Below, in pieces: positions 1 to 11,680 of a stretch of 64,000 nucleotides of DNA. A program made the position numbers and the translations under genes. The stretch is from Scilla litardierei (lineage: Eukaryota; Streptophyta; Magnoliopsida; Asparagales; Asparagaceae): NCBI GenBank assembly GCA_030789695.1, contig CM061141.1:272645655-272709654 (forward strand). The letters run 5' to 3'. Within the stretch, counting starts at the first letter, position 1. Each line of letters begins with the position of its first letter. Below the pieces are notes generated by a model that saw only the letters and a program-made list of their open reading frames with translations, was not told the DNA's origin and did not search any database.

Positions 1-1918
1 CAGGCATGAAATGTAACAATAGTAAACAAGTAAAGTAATGAAAAAAGATGTGCCATCAATTAAATAGTTATTGTGATGCTAGCAGTAATTATCTAAACTA
101 AGTGACACATGTAGGAGAGTATGATATGCAAACATGTGTCACCTTGTTGCCACGGGGAGCTAATCCCGGGCGTCGCTACACACTTTTGAAAACGGGACGG
201 GAGTTTACACTTTTAAAACGGGACAGGACTGGACATATGAGGTGACTCCGGTCAAAGCTTCCACACTCTCTCTACAATGAGTTACCCCAAACCCAGTGAT
301 GTGTCATGTATATCAAGTATATGTTTAGTACGGGATATTCCACAAGATGTACCATAAGATATTCCACAGAATGTACCACAAGATATTCCACAAGATGTAC
401 CACGAGATATTCCACAGAATGTATCACAAGATGATTCATTATCCTTCATTGAGTCATAGATGTCATGCAGCAAGTGATGTAATTATTTAAACGTGAGCAA
501 TCGTGTAACAAGTGTAACCAAAGTACATGCATAGTTTTTAAGTGATATGCATCAGAACATGGTGGACAAGAGTGAACAGAAGTTATCATGTTGAATATGA
601 GTTTACATGCGATGAAAGGTTGAAGAAACTTATTTGAAGGTATTTATAATCATTGGTTTCAAACTGATGATAATTAGAATTCTAACATTGTTCCATGCAG
701 GTTTGGCCAAGCAGGTTACTACCCCCATGAGCAGGGTGATCCAGACTTTGGCGCAAACGATCCTAGACATCGGGTGATACCAAGGTTAAGAATAGCGATT
801 ATCACATCTGCTCCATTGATTATATTAATAAATAGTAGATTGATTCTTAATTTACTATGACAGTTAAACCAGGACCACTGGTTGACTTTCTTATTGAAAA
901 CCAGAAAGTAACTCAAAGCAGATCCTAAGAAATTTGAGAATAAAGACAAGTCCAACAACTATGGTGCTAATTCCATGCTTCGAGCATATGGTATTTCCAT
1001 TAGTACACAATTTACCCAAGTAGATGGTTGCGTGCTACAACTTCCAAAGTTGAAAGTTGGCAATGTCGTATGCTCAAGTCTATATTCGTTTTGAGACTAT
1101 AAGTTCAGTTTTATATTTAATTAGGTCTCAGTCGTTTGTTCAAGTCGATAGCCGTTATGAGGCTATTTATGAATTACTAAGTTCATACTAGTACACTTGC
1201 TTAACTTCTAAAGCTAGAATTAGAATGACTTACAGGTTTGAGGATCGTTGTAGTAAGGCGAGACTGGAGCTAAGGCAATCCGGGACGCTTGTGCACAAGA
1301 AACGGTACCTGTAAACATCAGAAATCATTGGTAAACTATACACTATTTTTCTAACCATTTTCTTAACGTGTTCATATTTTTATTATCACTTAAAATGGTT
1401 CAAGATACATACTGATAATTTTTAGATAGCCTAGATATGAGTAAAATAATTTTAGATAAGAAAAAAATATTTTTCTTAAGCCTATCTGTATTTTAAATAA
1501 TTTTAAAAGCTCAAAAACCATTTTTAGAATTTAAAGATAATTTTAAAACTAATTTTCTAAATTAGAAAACTATATTTCGTATCGTTCACCGATTTATTTA
1601 GAGTGAACGACACGTCGAAAAACTTCAAATAAGCTGTCAAAACGAGCGTCTTGTTTAGTACTACAACATATAAATTTCTCGTACGTCAGTGTACGTGAAA
1701 TTCCCGTGATATGAATTTTAAAGAGAAATTAGCTTTATTGAGTTTTGACTTTGAAAAATCATTGTGGGTGATGTACTTGCCTTTTGGCGATGAAACCAGT
1801 GCCAACGAATTTGTTTCGTCATTTTGGATTTTCTGGGACTTACCGTGTTTTTTTCTGACTTGTATATTATTTACTGTGAATTTTAAACCAGTAAACCCAT
1901 ATTATAAATATTAATATA
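1..1918 (-). other. LINE left flank, probable part of a long LTR-like element (S4)
   Basis: No convincing coding sequence; the short open frames here have no recognisable domain. The stretch is AT-rich and directly continuous with 7487 onward once the LINE and one copy of its target duplication are removed. A GC-richer block near 130-260 loosely resembles, in the reverse orientation, blocks in the solo-LTR-like elements S1, S2 and S3. On the other side of the LINE there is a minus-strand TATA box followed by a GC-rich leader, as in S2. I infer a fourth long LTR-type element on the minus strand whose 3' end lies left of the window. The resemblance is by eye only and the assignment is weak. Confidence 0.3.
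334..429. repeat. 24-bp minisatellite, four units
   Basis: Four head-to-tail 24-bp units each begin with gatattccac and end with a gtaccac-like string. Units 1 and 3 share one variant (acaagatgt) and units 2 and 4 another (acagaatgt), so the array is really two copies of a 48-bp dimer. The small open frame across it on the minus strand is a by-product of the repeat. Confidence 0.85.
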
Positions 1919-1933
1919 AACACGTATATACAT
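1919..1933. repeat. Target-site duplication, left copy (LINE)
   Basis: The 15-bp string aacacgtatatacat recurs exactly at 7472-7486. The two copies bracket the LINE. Length and position (next to the A-tail) fit target-primed reverse transcription. Confidence 0.9.
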
Positions 1934-2131
1934 TTTTTTGAAGGATAAGTTAGATACTATATTCAATAACGTACATAATAAACAAAGTGGGGGTTCCAAA
2001 AGTGCCAGTCTTAATAGAGAGAGGATAGGACACAAGCGTCGTCACTCTCTACTATCAATTCTAACAACTATGGACCAACCACAAATCATTACATTAAACA
2101 CCACTCAAAAGAAAAATTAATAAAAGGCAGA

Positions 2132-5100
2132 TCATCCATTATCCAGTATTTCCCAATTCTCGAATGCAACAGCCGCTTCAACATCAGCTCCATCTTCGTA
2201 CTGAATAACAATGCGCACTTAAGCTGATATTTCATCAAATAGCAATGTTTTCGGCTTAACCAATTTTTCAAAAACTCTCTTGTTGCGTTCTCTCCACAAA
2301 TGCCAGACATAAGCTGATAGAGCAGATTTTGCAAGCCTATCTAATGCTCCTTTCTTTCCAAATTTTTCCAAAAAGAATTTACATACCTCCAGGAGTGTCA
2401 GGTCATCCGGCCCAGAATACCCGAGTTTAAGCAAAGCTCGGCGCATTATATAGTTTGAGTAAGGGCATGCGAAAAATAAATGTTCAATTGTCTCAGGCCA
2501 CTGTTATCACAGAGCACGAAATGTGCATCAGATTGAAGACCCCATTGCTCCAACTTATCCTTAGTAAGAAGCTTTCCCTTGATAGCCCGAAGGAGGGTTA
2601 GCGCCATCTTTGGTATGTGTCTGTGGAACCAGACCAGCTTGTAGAACTTAAAAGGAGAAGATTTGGTACGTATATTTTTCCAGACATCCTTGAATTTAAC
2701 AGCTGGCCCAAGCTTCCATTCCCAGGAATCAGCTCCCTCAGTTAACTTTATATGCTGAAGAAGAGGTTGAATATCTTGGATTTCTGCTTCATTCCTCCAT
2801 GCCGTACCCCCAGTAATCTCGCACTCGCCATCTAGTAGCACCCATAGGAATGTCGAACATATTTTTAAGAGGACCACAAGGGAGCCAGTTGTCGTGCCAA
2901 AATAATGTGTCATTTCCATCTCTTACTTTCTTCACAATAAGCTTCTGAGAGAGATTTCTGCATTTAAGTAGAAACTTCCAAGTTCCCGATTGGACCGCCG
3001 ACGCATTAGCATCGTAGAATTCAGTTATGTCCTTGTGTTTACCACGCATGTAATCGGCCCATAAACTTCTGGATTTCAGCATTCTCCAAGTCAGTTTTAC
3101 TCCCGCAGCCAAGTTAAGGTCAGAAAGAAGCCTCAGTCCAACACCCCCTTCATTCTTGGGCTTGCAGGAATCACGCCAAGCCCAAGTTTTACTATTCCCC
3201 CATATGAAGCTTCTATACATAGAAGTCAGAAAACGCAACATGGTAGAAGGAAATCTATACACTTGAGACCAAAAAGAAATCATACCATAGATAACCGTTC
3301 GAACCAGCTCAATTCGGCCCGATATGGATAGCATGGTTGAGGTCCACCCACTCATACGCTTCATGCACTTGTCCGAAAACCGGGTGTACATGCAAGTTTT
3401 GGGGTATTTAGAAGACAAAGGGAGACCCAAATATGTGGTGATGGTGTTTGCATGCTTGACTCCCAAATAATCAGCAAGAGCCCCTGGATTATTAGTCCCT
3501 TTGCTGAACATTGTTATGCTCTTATCCCAATTCATATCAAGCCCTGTAAAGCATTTAAATTCTTCAAGCATATTTTGAAGCCCATGGAAAGATTTGAAGT
3601 TAGCACGGCCGAATAAAAGCAAATCATCTGCAAACAGTAGGTGTGATATAGATCCCGTCCACCGCATAGGCTGAATGAATCCTTTCATGAGAGCCTTTTC
3701 CAGAAGTAGAGAGTAAGCTTCCATGACCAATACAAATAAATAGGGCAAAAGTGGATCACCCTACCTGAGTCCTCTATTTCCTCCAAAATGGCCAACTGGA
3801 GAGCCATTTACCATCACTGAGTAAGATGCAGTTGAAATGCACTCCTTGACCCAACTAATGAAATAGTACCCAAATCCCATTTGATGCATTATATAATAGA
3901 CAAACTCTCTGTTCACACTGTCAAAAGCCTTTCTAAGATCCAGCTTCAGGCAGGCTCTGGATCCCATAGGATTGCTGAAATCTCTTATCTGTTCATGGGC
4001 CAACAGGGTACTATCAGAAAGTAATCAGCCTTTTAGGAAAGCCACTTGATTAGGAGATACCAGAAAATGAATAACCCTTTTAAGACTGTTGTAAATGATT
4101 TTGCTAATAATTTTGTAGATAACGTTGCAACACGCAATCGGCCTGTAGTCACCCAGATTGGTAGCATTTGATCCTTTCAGGACCAAAGTAAGGAAGGTAT
4201 GGTTAAATTGACGGAGAAGCTTACCCGTCCTGAAGAAAGATTGCACAGCACCAATCACATCAGCAGCAATCAGATTCCAGTTGTGTTGGAAGAAGAATCC
4301 ATTAAATCCATCTAGCCCAGGAGCTTTGGAAGCATTGATTTGAAAAACAACCTCTTTGATCTCCTCAACCAAAACTTTTCTTTCCAGCCACCTGACAGCT
4401 TCATTTTTCACTTTCCTTTTAGGGACAAGTCTTGGAAAGACTGTCCAATAATTTGATTGGTTGTAGAGGTCTTCATAAAATTAACAGCATCGGATTTTAG
4501 TTCCTCATAAGACTTACTCTGTACCCCATTTTCATCCACCAAATGCAATAAATTGTTGTGGCCCTGCCTTGCCCTCATCGAATTGTAGAAGAATTTAGTA
4601 TTGCTGTCTCCCAGATTCAACCAGTTATGCCTGCTTTTCTGTCTGTACATCTCCTCTTCTAAGCCCAGGAGGTTTGCAAGCTCCTTAGATAATTTGCTCT
4701 CTTTCATTTACAAGTTTTGGTCATAATGAATGGCAATCTGTTTCCTTACATCCTCTAGCTGGGTTCAGTACTTTAGGATAGAATTGTTTTCCTGCTGACT
4801 TCGGGCCCAATTGCGAAGGTCAACTTTAAGATGCCGCAATTTATAAGCCAAGCGAAACATTTGAGTCCCCCCGATATCTTGATTCCATGAGGAATGTAGA
4901 ATTTCTTGGTACCAGACAAACGCACCCATTGATTGAAAATTTTAAAGGGTTTAGGATCAGATTGTACCTGAGGATGAAGATTCACTAGCATAGGGGCAGG
5001 TCACTAGTTTGAGGATCCAAATAAGTAACAAACGAGTCCGAAAGTTTGTCCACCCAAACTCCATTGCAAAATGCCCGATCCAATTTTGCTGAAATTCAAT

Positions 5101-5674
5101 CCTTACCCACCCGATTATTGCTCCAGCTATAACGATCTCCTACACTCTTTAGCTCTTGCAAACGGCAAGTAGAAATACAAGAGTTGAAGTCAGATAACAT
5201 GCCAGCATCCAGTCTTCTACCTCCTACCTTGTCTTTAGGATACAAAACACAATTAAAATCTCCCGCTACCAACCAAGGATCATTGAGTAGCTTCATAGCA
5301 TCATCTTCTAGCCGACCCCGTAACTCCTTCCTTTCCACGATGGAATTATAGCCATAAACTCCAGTAAAAGCAAATACAAAGCCCCCCACATTCAAACCGC
5401 GAACTGTTACATGCTGCTTAGAAAATGACAGAACTGAAACATTCCATACCAATGGATCAAACCCCAGTAGGATACGACCTCCTTTATGCAATGAGAAGTT
5501 GTCAATGGTTCCCCAGCTCTTTTGAAAGCAAGACCTACGTTTAATCATCTCAGGTTTCAATTTAGTTTCGAGAAGAATAATAGTTGGAGGCTTCAATTTT
5601 TTAATCCAGTCTCTTAAATCTCTCCTCTGCACAGGGTTGTTAAGTCTCCTCGTATTCCAGATTAGAATGGTCAT
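2132..5674 (-). pseudogene. LINE ORF2, endonuclease, reverse transcriptase and zf-RVT
   Basis: ORF2 supplies the nicking endonuclease and reverse transcriptase. The N-terminal 190 codons (5674-5096) are an exonuclease-endonuclease-phosphatase domain with TILIWNTRRLN, a conserved ETKL and VAGDFNCVL. The RT follows (KAPGLDGFNGFF near 4320, LKLDLRKAFDSVNREF near 3930, catalytic FADD at 3623-3634), then a zf-RVT region near 2560-2700. The frame is broken by at least three frameshifts (near 4990, 4430 and 2500-2900). In-frame stops lie at 5096-5098 and 4025-4027 (TGA where Arg is expected), 3761-3763 (TAG where Gln is expected) and near 2220 (TAA). All four are explained by C-to-T changes, as expected for methylated cytosine decay. 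Non-functional. Confidence 0.9.
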
Positions 5675-7454
5675 TGGATAATTGAGGTTGTGTGTCGCTC
5701 CTGACTTCCTTCCTTCAGCCGGATGCTCTTTCTAGTCGCCAGGCATGTTGTCAAGCTTGTAGTCCCCTGTTTCTTGGGCCTTACAACTGATGCTTCTTCA
5801 AGAAGTTTAGTGTGCTCTAAAGTCCAGTCTGGGTTCTCAAATGTAGGATCTTCAGGCAATTCCTCAGGTTCCTCTTCATGGCCAACAGGATTTTGGGTTG
5901 AGAAGTTCCCAAAAACACTAGAGACAGCCGGTTCATCTTGCTGATTTTGTAGCTCTGGATGTTGTGCTTTTTCCAGGACATTTGGGCCTTTGCTACATGT
6001 TGTATTAGAAGTTCCATTAACTTTTTCATCAGTAACAGGGGCTTGTCGAATTGGTACATGATCTGGATGAAGTTTCATAATGTGTATCACCCTCAAGAAG
6101 AAACCCATCTTTCGCAATTTGTTGATACCAGATTGACCTCCCGTATTTGATTGTCCCTCATTTCCACCGCTAGTACCAAGGAGTGTCGCATGGTCACCCG
6201 CTTGCACTTGCTCAACCCCATCACAAACTGGGCCTGCATTCTTCATGTCAGATTGACCTGACCTTGAGGACTGCCCAGCTTCAATGGAGCTTACTTTATT
6301 TGAAGGTTCATGCAGAGTTTCCTTCCCCTTGTGTTGAACGGTTGATTGATTATTATTAAGAGGACATTGACCATCAGAATGTCCAAAACAAACACAATGC
6401 TTACAATGCGGGAGTTCCCCTTCATATTTTGCCTCGATGGTCAGAGTAGACCCATCATCAAGTTCAACCTCCACACTATTAGATAAAGGCACCTTAGCAT
6501 CCACTTCCACCAAGCATCTAGCATAGGTAATTCGCTCCAATTTTGCTGTTGCTCGATCCAAGCACAATGGGGTTCCAATAACTGAAGCCAGAATGTTGAG
6601 CACAGGAATATTCCACATATTCAAAGGAACTCCATGAAGCTGCACCCAGACTGGAATAGAAGTGAGAATATCTCTATCATGTTGAATCATTGCATTCCAT
6701 TGTTTTAGAACAACAAGCCGCCCATCAAAAAGCCATGGTCCCCCATGGAGAATTCTCTTGCAATCTTCTTTTGCTTCAAATCTAAAATAGAAAAACCCGT
6801 TCTCTTTACCATAAATGTGAACCCTCTTTCTTAGCTTCCACAGCCTATCCACCCAGGCTTGAATCTGCCCAAAGTATGGAACTTTCCCTATTACATATCC
6901 CACAAGTGTGAATTGCCATTTTTCTCCTCCTTTCTCCAATGAAGATTTGGTACCCGAGCAACAATTTTCCCATCTTCGCAAATCTTAGGAGGGACCATAG
7001 TCATGCCAATGGATTCTCCGTAAGATCGCTTATTAGAGCAGATTTCTGACCATGTCAGCTTTGCAGCTGATGGGTTAATAAAAATAGGTGATATCGGCGT
7101 CACAGGCAATTTCTCGCGCACATGCACTGCACCCACTCCAGCACTTGCAGAAAGAGACCTAGATTTTACCAGATCATGAAACCCGACCCTCCTTGAATGA
7201 TGGAACTTGCGTGATTGTTCCCCGATGGAAGATGCCTGGCCGTCCCCATTCCTGAATTGAAATCTTCGAGATTGACCCTCCAACCTTGAGCCGCCTTTCC
7301 TCCTAACAACCTGCCAAGGCCCGAAGCCATCAAGAGAATCCTTTGCTGCTTCATCTCCAGACGCTAGGTTGGGATTGCTGCCGCCAGTAGCCTTAACTCT
7401 AACCCTAGGTTGGCCGCTGGAATCACCCTGTTCCCCCCTTCGAAAAACACTCAT
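5671..7454 (-). pseudogene. LINE ORF1, DUF4283 and CCHC nucleic-acid-binding protein
   Basis: ORF1 of plant L1-type LINEs binds the element RNA and forms the RNP with ORF2 protein. The first ATG is at 7454-7452 and the reading continues to a TGA at 5673-5671. One single-base frameshift near 6920-6940 splits it into a 5' segment (basic, low complexity) and a 3' segment. The 3' segment begins with a DUF4283 domain (reading WQFTLVGYVIGKVPYF and later FRFEAKEDCKRILHGGPWLF) and then a zinc knuckle, CKHCVCFGHSDGQC, fitting CX2CX4HX4C. A long acidic, low-complexity tail follows. The stop overlaps the ORF2 start as ATGA, suggesting coupled reinitiation in the active ancestor. Confidence 0.88.
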
Positions 7455-7471
7455 CTCGCTCAATATATCTT

Positions 7472-7486
7472 AACACGTATATACAT
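7472..7486. repeat. Target-site duplication, right copy (LINE)
   Basis: Exact 15-bp copy of 1919-1933, immediately upstream of the LINE 5' end. Confidence 0.9.
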
Positions 7487-7864
7487 ATTTCTATACACAT
7501 ATACATATTTATATATGGGTACGGTGCATTCCCTCTCACGCAGCCAGCGAGATTCCTTCATTCGACAAAGTCACCGTCGACGACTAGCAGGGCGGCGAAT
7601 GGCGATGAGTGCGCGAGGGGCGGCAGCAGACCCGGTGGACCCAACGACGGTGGCAATAAGTACCCACTGAAGCAAAGAACACCGTGAAAGTGCTCGTTGT
7701 GGGTTTGCGTGGGCTGTCGACAGCACGGTGAAGGGCGGCGCTCGCGACGGGGCTGAGGCAGAGGTGAAACGGAGGCAAGGCGATGAGACAGTGCTCTTGC
7801 TGGCGACGAGTGAGGGGTTGGGTGTTTGTCGGGGTTGGTGATGCCGTGGGACACCGGGTGCTGG

Positions 7865-7886
7865 TGCCCGCCTGCTCAGGCGGGCA
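7865..7886. repeat. Short perfect hairpin, 10-bp stem
   Basis: TGCCCGCCTG (7865-7874) and CAGGCGGGCA (7877-7886) are exact inverted repeats separated by 2 nt, in the GC-rich leader. Confidence 0.75.
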
Positions 7887-8060
7887 TGGGTTGTGCCTGC
7901 GGGTCCGGCGTGCGCCCAACTTGCAATGCCCCTTAAGGCCTTTTTTCATTGTTTTGGCTTTATATAGCTCATGTGGAGTCCATTTTGGACACCGTTTGAA
8001 CCTGGACTTAGACCGGGACGATCCCTTCATCCACGTAACCTTTTTTCTCCCATTTGTTAT

Positions 8061-8098
8061 ATTAAATATGGTCGTAAACATTTTACGACATATTTAAT
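8061..8098. repeat. AT-rich inverted repeat, 17-bp arms with one bulge
   Basis: ATTAAATAT, a bulged G and GTCGTAAA (8061-8078) pair with TTTACGAC and ATATTTAAT (8082-8098) across a 3-nt loop. It lies about 90 bp upstream of the minus-strand TATA box. Confidence 0.75.
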
Positions 8099-8189
8099 TT
8101 TCTTTTGCATCATATGCAAAATTCCCACATCTAATATTAAAATCCATTTGCATCAAATATAAATGAACCGAGTGCATACATCCCTCAAC

Positions 8190-10120
8190 ATGACCATGAT
8201 TGGGTATATTACTTGTTGATTTGTGCTAGAAATGGTTTCCTAGGATTATGTTTTAATCGATGGATAGAAGTTGGCATGTTTTTATTTTCTATGAATTTGA
8301 AACTCCCATTCACCAATGTATATATGCTTGATGTTGTGAAATTCTCAAATTCATGCCATCATTTGTATGATTGCTTGCTTACATACCTCCAATGTCTACT
8401 GTTTCATGTCCACCTTAAGGACAAGGAAGAGTTTAGCTTGGGGGATTTTGATGAGTGTTTATTATGTATATATTTCACGCTTTATTCATATGCATATCAC
8501 GCCATTTCATCCCCCGTTCCACTCCATTTCCCCTGTTTTTGGTTTCTTTTTACTTTTGGGTCCCTTGTACATATTGCAGGTGCTAACAAAGGATTTTGGA
8601 CCCTAGAGCGAGGCAAAAGCGATAAATATCAAAGCAAGAGGCGAACGAGAGCTTAATTGCATAAGGGGAGAGAAGGAATCAATGACACACACGACCGCAA
8701 GGCGTAACCACGCGGTCGCGTCACAAAGATAGTCCAAAAGATCAGCAAAACCCATCGACGTGGTCATGTGACAAGACGAAACGGTCGCGTCGCCAAGCTG
8801 AGAAGATGAGAAGAAATTGACGTCAACATGGTTCTTTTGGCTGACGATGCGACCGCGTCGCATCGAGAACCTGAAGTCTCCAAACAGTTGTCCAACGACC
8901 GTTTAGATGAAGAATTCGCAGAGCAGAACTGTCGAACGATGTGAACTCATAGATTTCTGTGTGGTTGCACCGATAGTAGAATAGACCCGCAGAGTTACGG
9001 CATTTTAGGTGATGCAGTCGTGTCGAATTCGATGCGGCCGCATCGATGGAGGATTCTGAGTGTTTTGGGCGCCGTCAAGGGGTATTTTTAGGAACTTTTG
9101 AGATTTTCTAGGGGATATATATATTGTTCTTCTTCCTCTGAAGGGGATGATGCCTTTTTCAGTGCTTTTTCAAGGTTTTATCAGACATTTCAGGTGTATT
9201 TATTTAAGATTATTCTCTGCAACTTTTGTTATTCTCTTTGTTTCTTTTAAATTCTAGTTTCAATTTGCAATAGAATTAGTTCTTCTTATTTCCTTGCATT
9301 GTGGATTGTATAGTGGATTGTTTGATTGTTAATATCTATTCCATCTACATTGTTATAATGATTTAAATGATGAATTTGATTTCATTTCTATCGATGGATC
9401 GTGAGTAGTCGTCCATCTTGGGCCATGTGTTGAACCCTATTGGATTTTGCCATGGATTGATAGGAATTAATTGGTTGTTGCATAATTGGAGACGAGTGAT
9501 ATGCTAGGATGATGATTATTGATGCACATTGATCTCCCCTTGTAGATAAATAGATTAGTCGATGGCGGGAGCTAGGGATAATCTAGGGTTTTCGATCCCT
9601 ACATCAATTCATACTATCCATGCAGCTGACGGGAGTCAGGCATAGATCAGAGCCATCCTAGCATAGATCCAAATCATATCCATAGGAGTGTCTTGGAGGA
9701 AGATTGAGGTTGTCGATCGTAATAGACCTATCGCATATTAATGCACCAATAGGTATGGGGTAGGTAGACCTATCATGGCATCACAGAAGTGAGGGGTAGG
9801 GATAACATAAGGGAATATACTATCATTGCATCATGGAAGTGGGGTGGTAGGAGAATGCCCTTAGGTTAGACAACCTCTCCCTATCACATGAATTCAACAA
9901 CCGACCAATCTAAGTTAATGCTAGCTTAAATCCAATAGTGGTGATACCTCGGCCCTAGAGCTTTTCTATATCGATATCCTATTTTTGCATTTATTACTTA
10001 GCCACATTATTGATCGCGTAGCTAATAAAATTTGGAGAAAACCAGTACTCAATAACTGCCTCCCAATGGACGACCCGTATAGCACTACAACTACTCTGTA
10101 CGCTTGAGACATAAATTTCA
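8190..10120 (+). mobile_element. 3' end of a Ty3/gypsy element (Athila/Tat-like) with its LTR
   Basis: A short internal remnant without coding capacity ends in a polypurine tract (agcttggggga, 8435-8445) of the type seen in Athila/Tat-clade gypsy elements. The LTR runs from about 8446-8449 to about 10112-10120. It has a plus-strand TATA-like stretch (gggatatatatattg, about 9113-9127) and a 3' end with the gacccgta...ctacaactactctg layout seen in LTRs of that clade. No primer-binding site follows, so this is a 3' LTR abutting other repeats or a partly deleted element. The 1.7-kb LTR contains no gene. Exact ends are uncertain. Confidence 0.6.
8435..8445 (+). promoter_or_regulatory. Polypurine tract of gypsy element
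   Basis: AGCTTGGGGGA directly precedes the putative LTR start (TGATGAGTG at 8449). It serves as the plus-strand primer site in reverse transcription. Confidence 0.6.
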
Positions 10121-11229
10121 AGGACAATTGTATCCTTCCTTATCTAATAAGGATATCGATACAACATTACATATCATACTTGAGACACAGAAACAATTAT
10201 GCAATATTATAGCCTTGCAATTCAATAGTCCAAGGTGGCATTCCATTACAGCGACAGCAGCAACTTTTGCGTCTGTTCCAACTTGTAGGGTCATTTCACC
10301 TTTCCTCGGCTTCCGACTTTTTATCAACGCCTGTAATGAATTACAAATATGAGAACCAGCTCCGGTATCTAATACCCAAGTAGTAGGAGAAATAGATAAT
10401 ATATTTTAAATCATGAACACACCTGAAGTTGAGGCATCCACATTCCCCTTCTTCTTTTGATATTCCAAGTATTCTTTACAGTTCCTATTCTAGTGGAAAT
10501 GATAATAACAATGAAAACATTCCATAGATGCAGCCACCTCTTTCTTACATTTAACCTTCTTCACACCGCCTTTAGGCTTGTAAGCCTTCTTCTTTTCCAT
10601 GGCTGAAGCTTTGGGACGAGACGAATGTTTCATAACCATAACTGGTGTATTCTCCTTGGAAAAGGAGCTCTCAGTATACCTCAACATATTGAGGAGCTCT
10701 AAAAGTGTATGTTCTAGCTTGTTCATATTGGAGTTTAATATGAACGGGGTGAAGCTGTTAGGTAAGACATCCGTATATAATTCATCATCCATAACAACCC
10801 CCAGTTGTTCCAATTCTTAAATATAATCAATCATCTTGAGGACATGGTCTTGGACATGCATCTAGCTACCATCTTCGTTTGAAATAGTTTTTTTGAAGTC
10901 TCATATCTTGTGATTCGAGATTGCTAACCATATAAATATTTTACATAGTGAAATATGAAGTGTTCATCCATATTCTCGTGCCTTCATTGCAAATCATTAT
11001 CCATGGATGTAAGCACGATGCATTTGGCAATAACACAGTCTTGAGTCCATACTTTGAAGAAATCTTTCTCCTCAGTAGTGCACTCCTCAGTTTGGGCTTT
11101 AGGAAGAGTGTCATATAGGATGTCTATCATTTTGACATAAGTCATTGCAATTCTTACATTCCTCAGCTAGTCATTATAATTTGGTTCAGTGAGTTTGTTC
11201 CTTTCAAGGATAAGTTTTAGACCAGACAT
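10104..11229 (-). pseudogene. Copia element A, truncated gag and protease
   Basis: Remnant of a Ty1/copia polyprotein. Gag begins at ATG 11229-11227 (MSGLKLILERNKLTE) and runs through several stops to 10490, ending in a degenerate zinc knuckle, CFHCYYHFH. The protease follows at about 10375-10121 with WVLDTGAGSHICN (active-site DTGA) and continues to LDKEGYN. Integrase, RT and RNase H are missing because the sequence stops against the gypsy LTR near 10120. Upstream lie a leader of about 1.3 kb, a primer-binding site and the LTR, all in the same orientation, so this is the 5' half of one element. Confidence 0.85.
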
Positions 11230-11639
11230 GCTACTGCAAGAAATGACATTTAAGGAGTTTCGATAATCTAAGTAGATGCTCATGAATAATTAGATTGGTT
11301 TTTATCTAATTATTTCTCCCACTAATTTTACAAATATCTTCAACCCAAAAATAGGCAACAATTATTGATATAATTTTATAATTGTAATTGAGATCCATCT
11401 ATCATTAGATTGATAACCTTGATTGTTGTCAACAAGTTATCTCACTCCATTGAAGGTAGACAAACTCTTTGTCAATTGCAATACTTGCAATTCTCAATAT
11501 GGTACTTGCCTATAACCCTTTATGACCTTGACCGTCGTCAACAAGCCATAAAGTATAGTCAAGTCCGACCACTACATTTCATATTCAGTTGGATGAGTGA
11601 TATGTACCCTTAATCACCGTCAACGAAGCTTATATTTTG

Positions 11640-11680
<41 letters not shown>

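Larger units (their letters stand above)
1934..7471 (-). mobile_element. L1-type LINE with both ORFs, degenerate
   Basis: Non-LTR retrotransposon of about 5.5 kb on the minus strand, bounded by a perfect 15-bp target duplication. The 3' end (low coordinates) is a short A-tail of about 6 nt, seen as T at 1934-1939, preceded by about 190 nt of 3' UTR. The order is ORF1 (gag-like, DUF4283 plus zinc knuckle), then ORF2 (endonuclease, reverse transcriptase, zf-RVT). Only about 17 nt separate the 5' junction from the first in-frame ATG, so the 5' UTR is very short or slightly truncated. Both ORFs carry frameshifts and stops, so this copy is dead, although both ends are clean. Confidence 0.93.
7487..8189 (-). 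other. LINE right flank, LTR-like promoter and GC-rich leader (S4)
   Basis: No gene is supported. Read on the minus strand there is an AT-rich start, a TATA box GCTATATAAAGCC at about 7957-7969, then a GC-rich run of about 400 bp in which several frames stay open by composition alone. This order (AT-rich, TATA, GC-rich leader, AT-rich) matches S2 at 46788-45360. A possible LTR-type end, plus-strand CTCAACA, lies at about 8183-8189, but no TSD could be confirmed. Confidence 0.3.

Noticed and set aside
282..473. 63-codon Cys/Gly/Ser-rich frame
   Set aside because: Produced by the 24-bp minisatellite.
1711..1914. 67-codon frame with hydrophobic C-terminal half
   Set aside because: AT-rich repeat flank, no similarity I recognise; chance frame.
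7410..8097. Open frames around 7558-8097 on both strands
   Set aside because: GC-rich leader composition, no domain, mutually overlapping frames.
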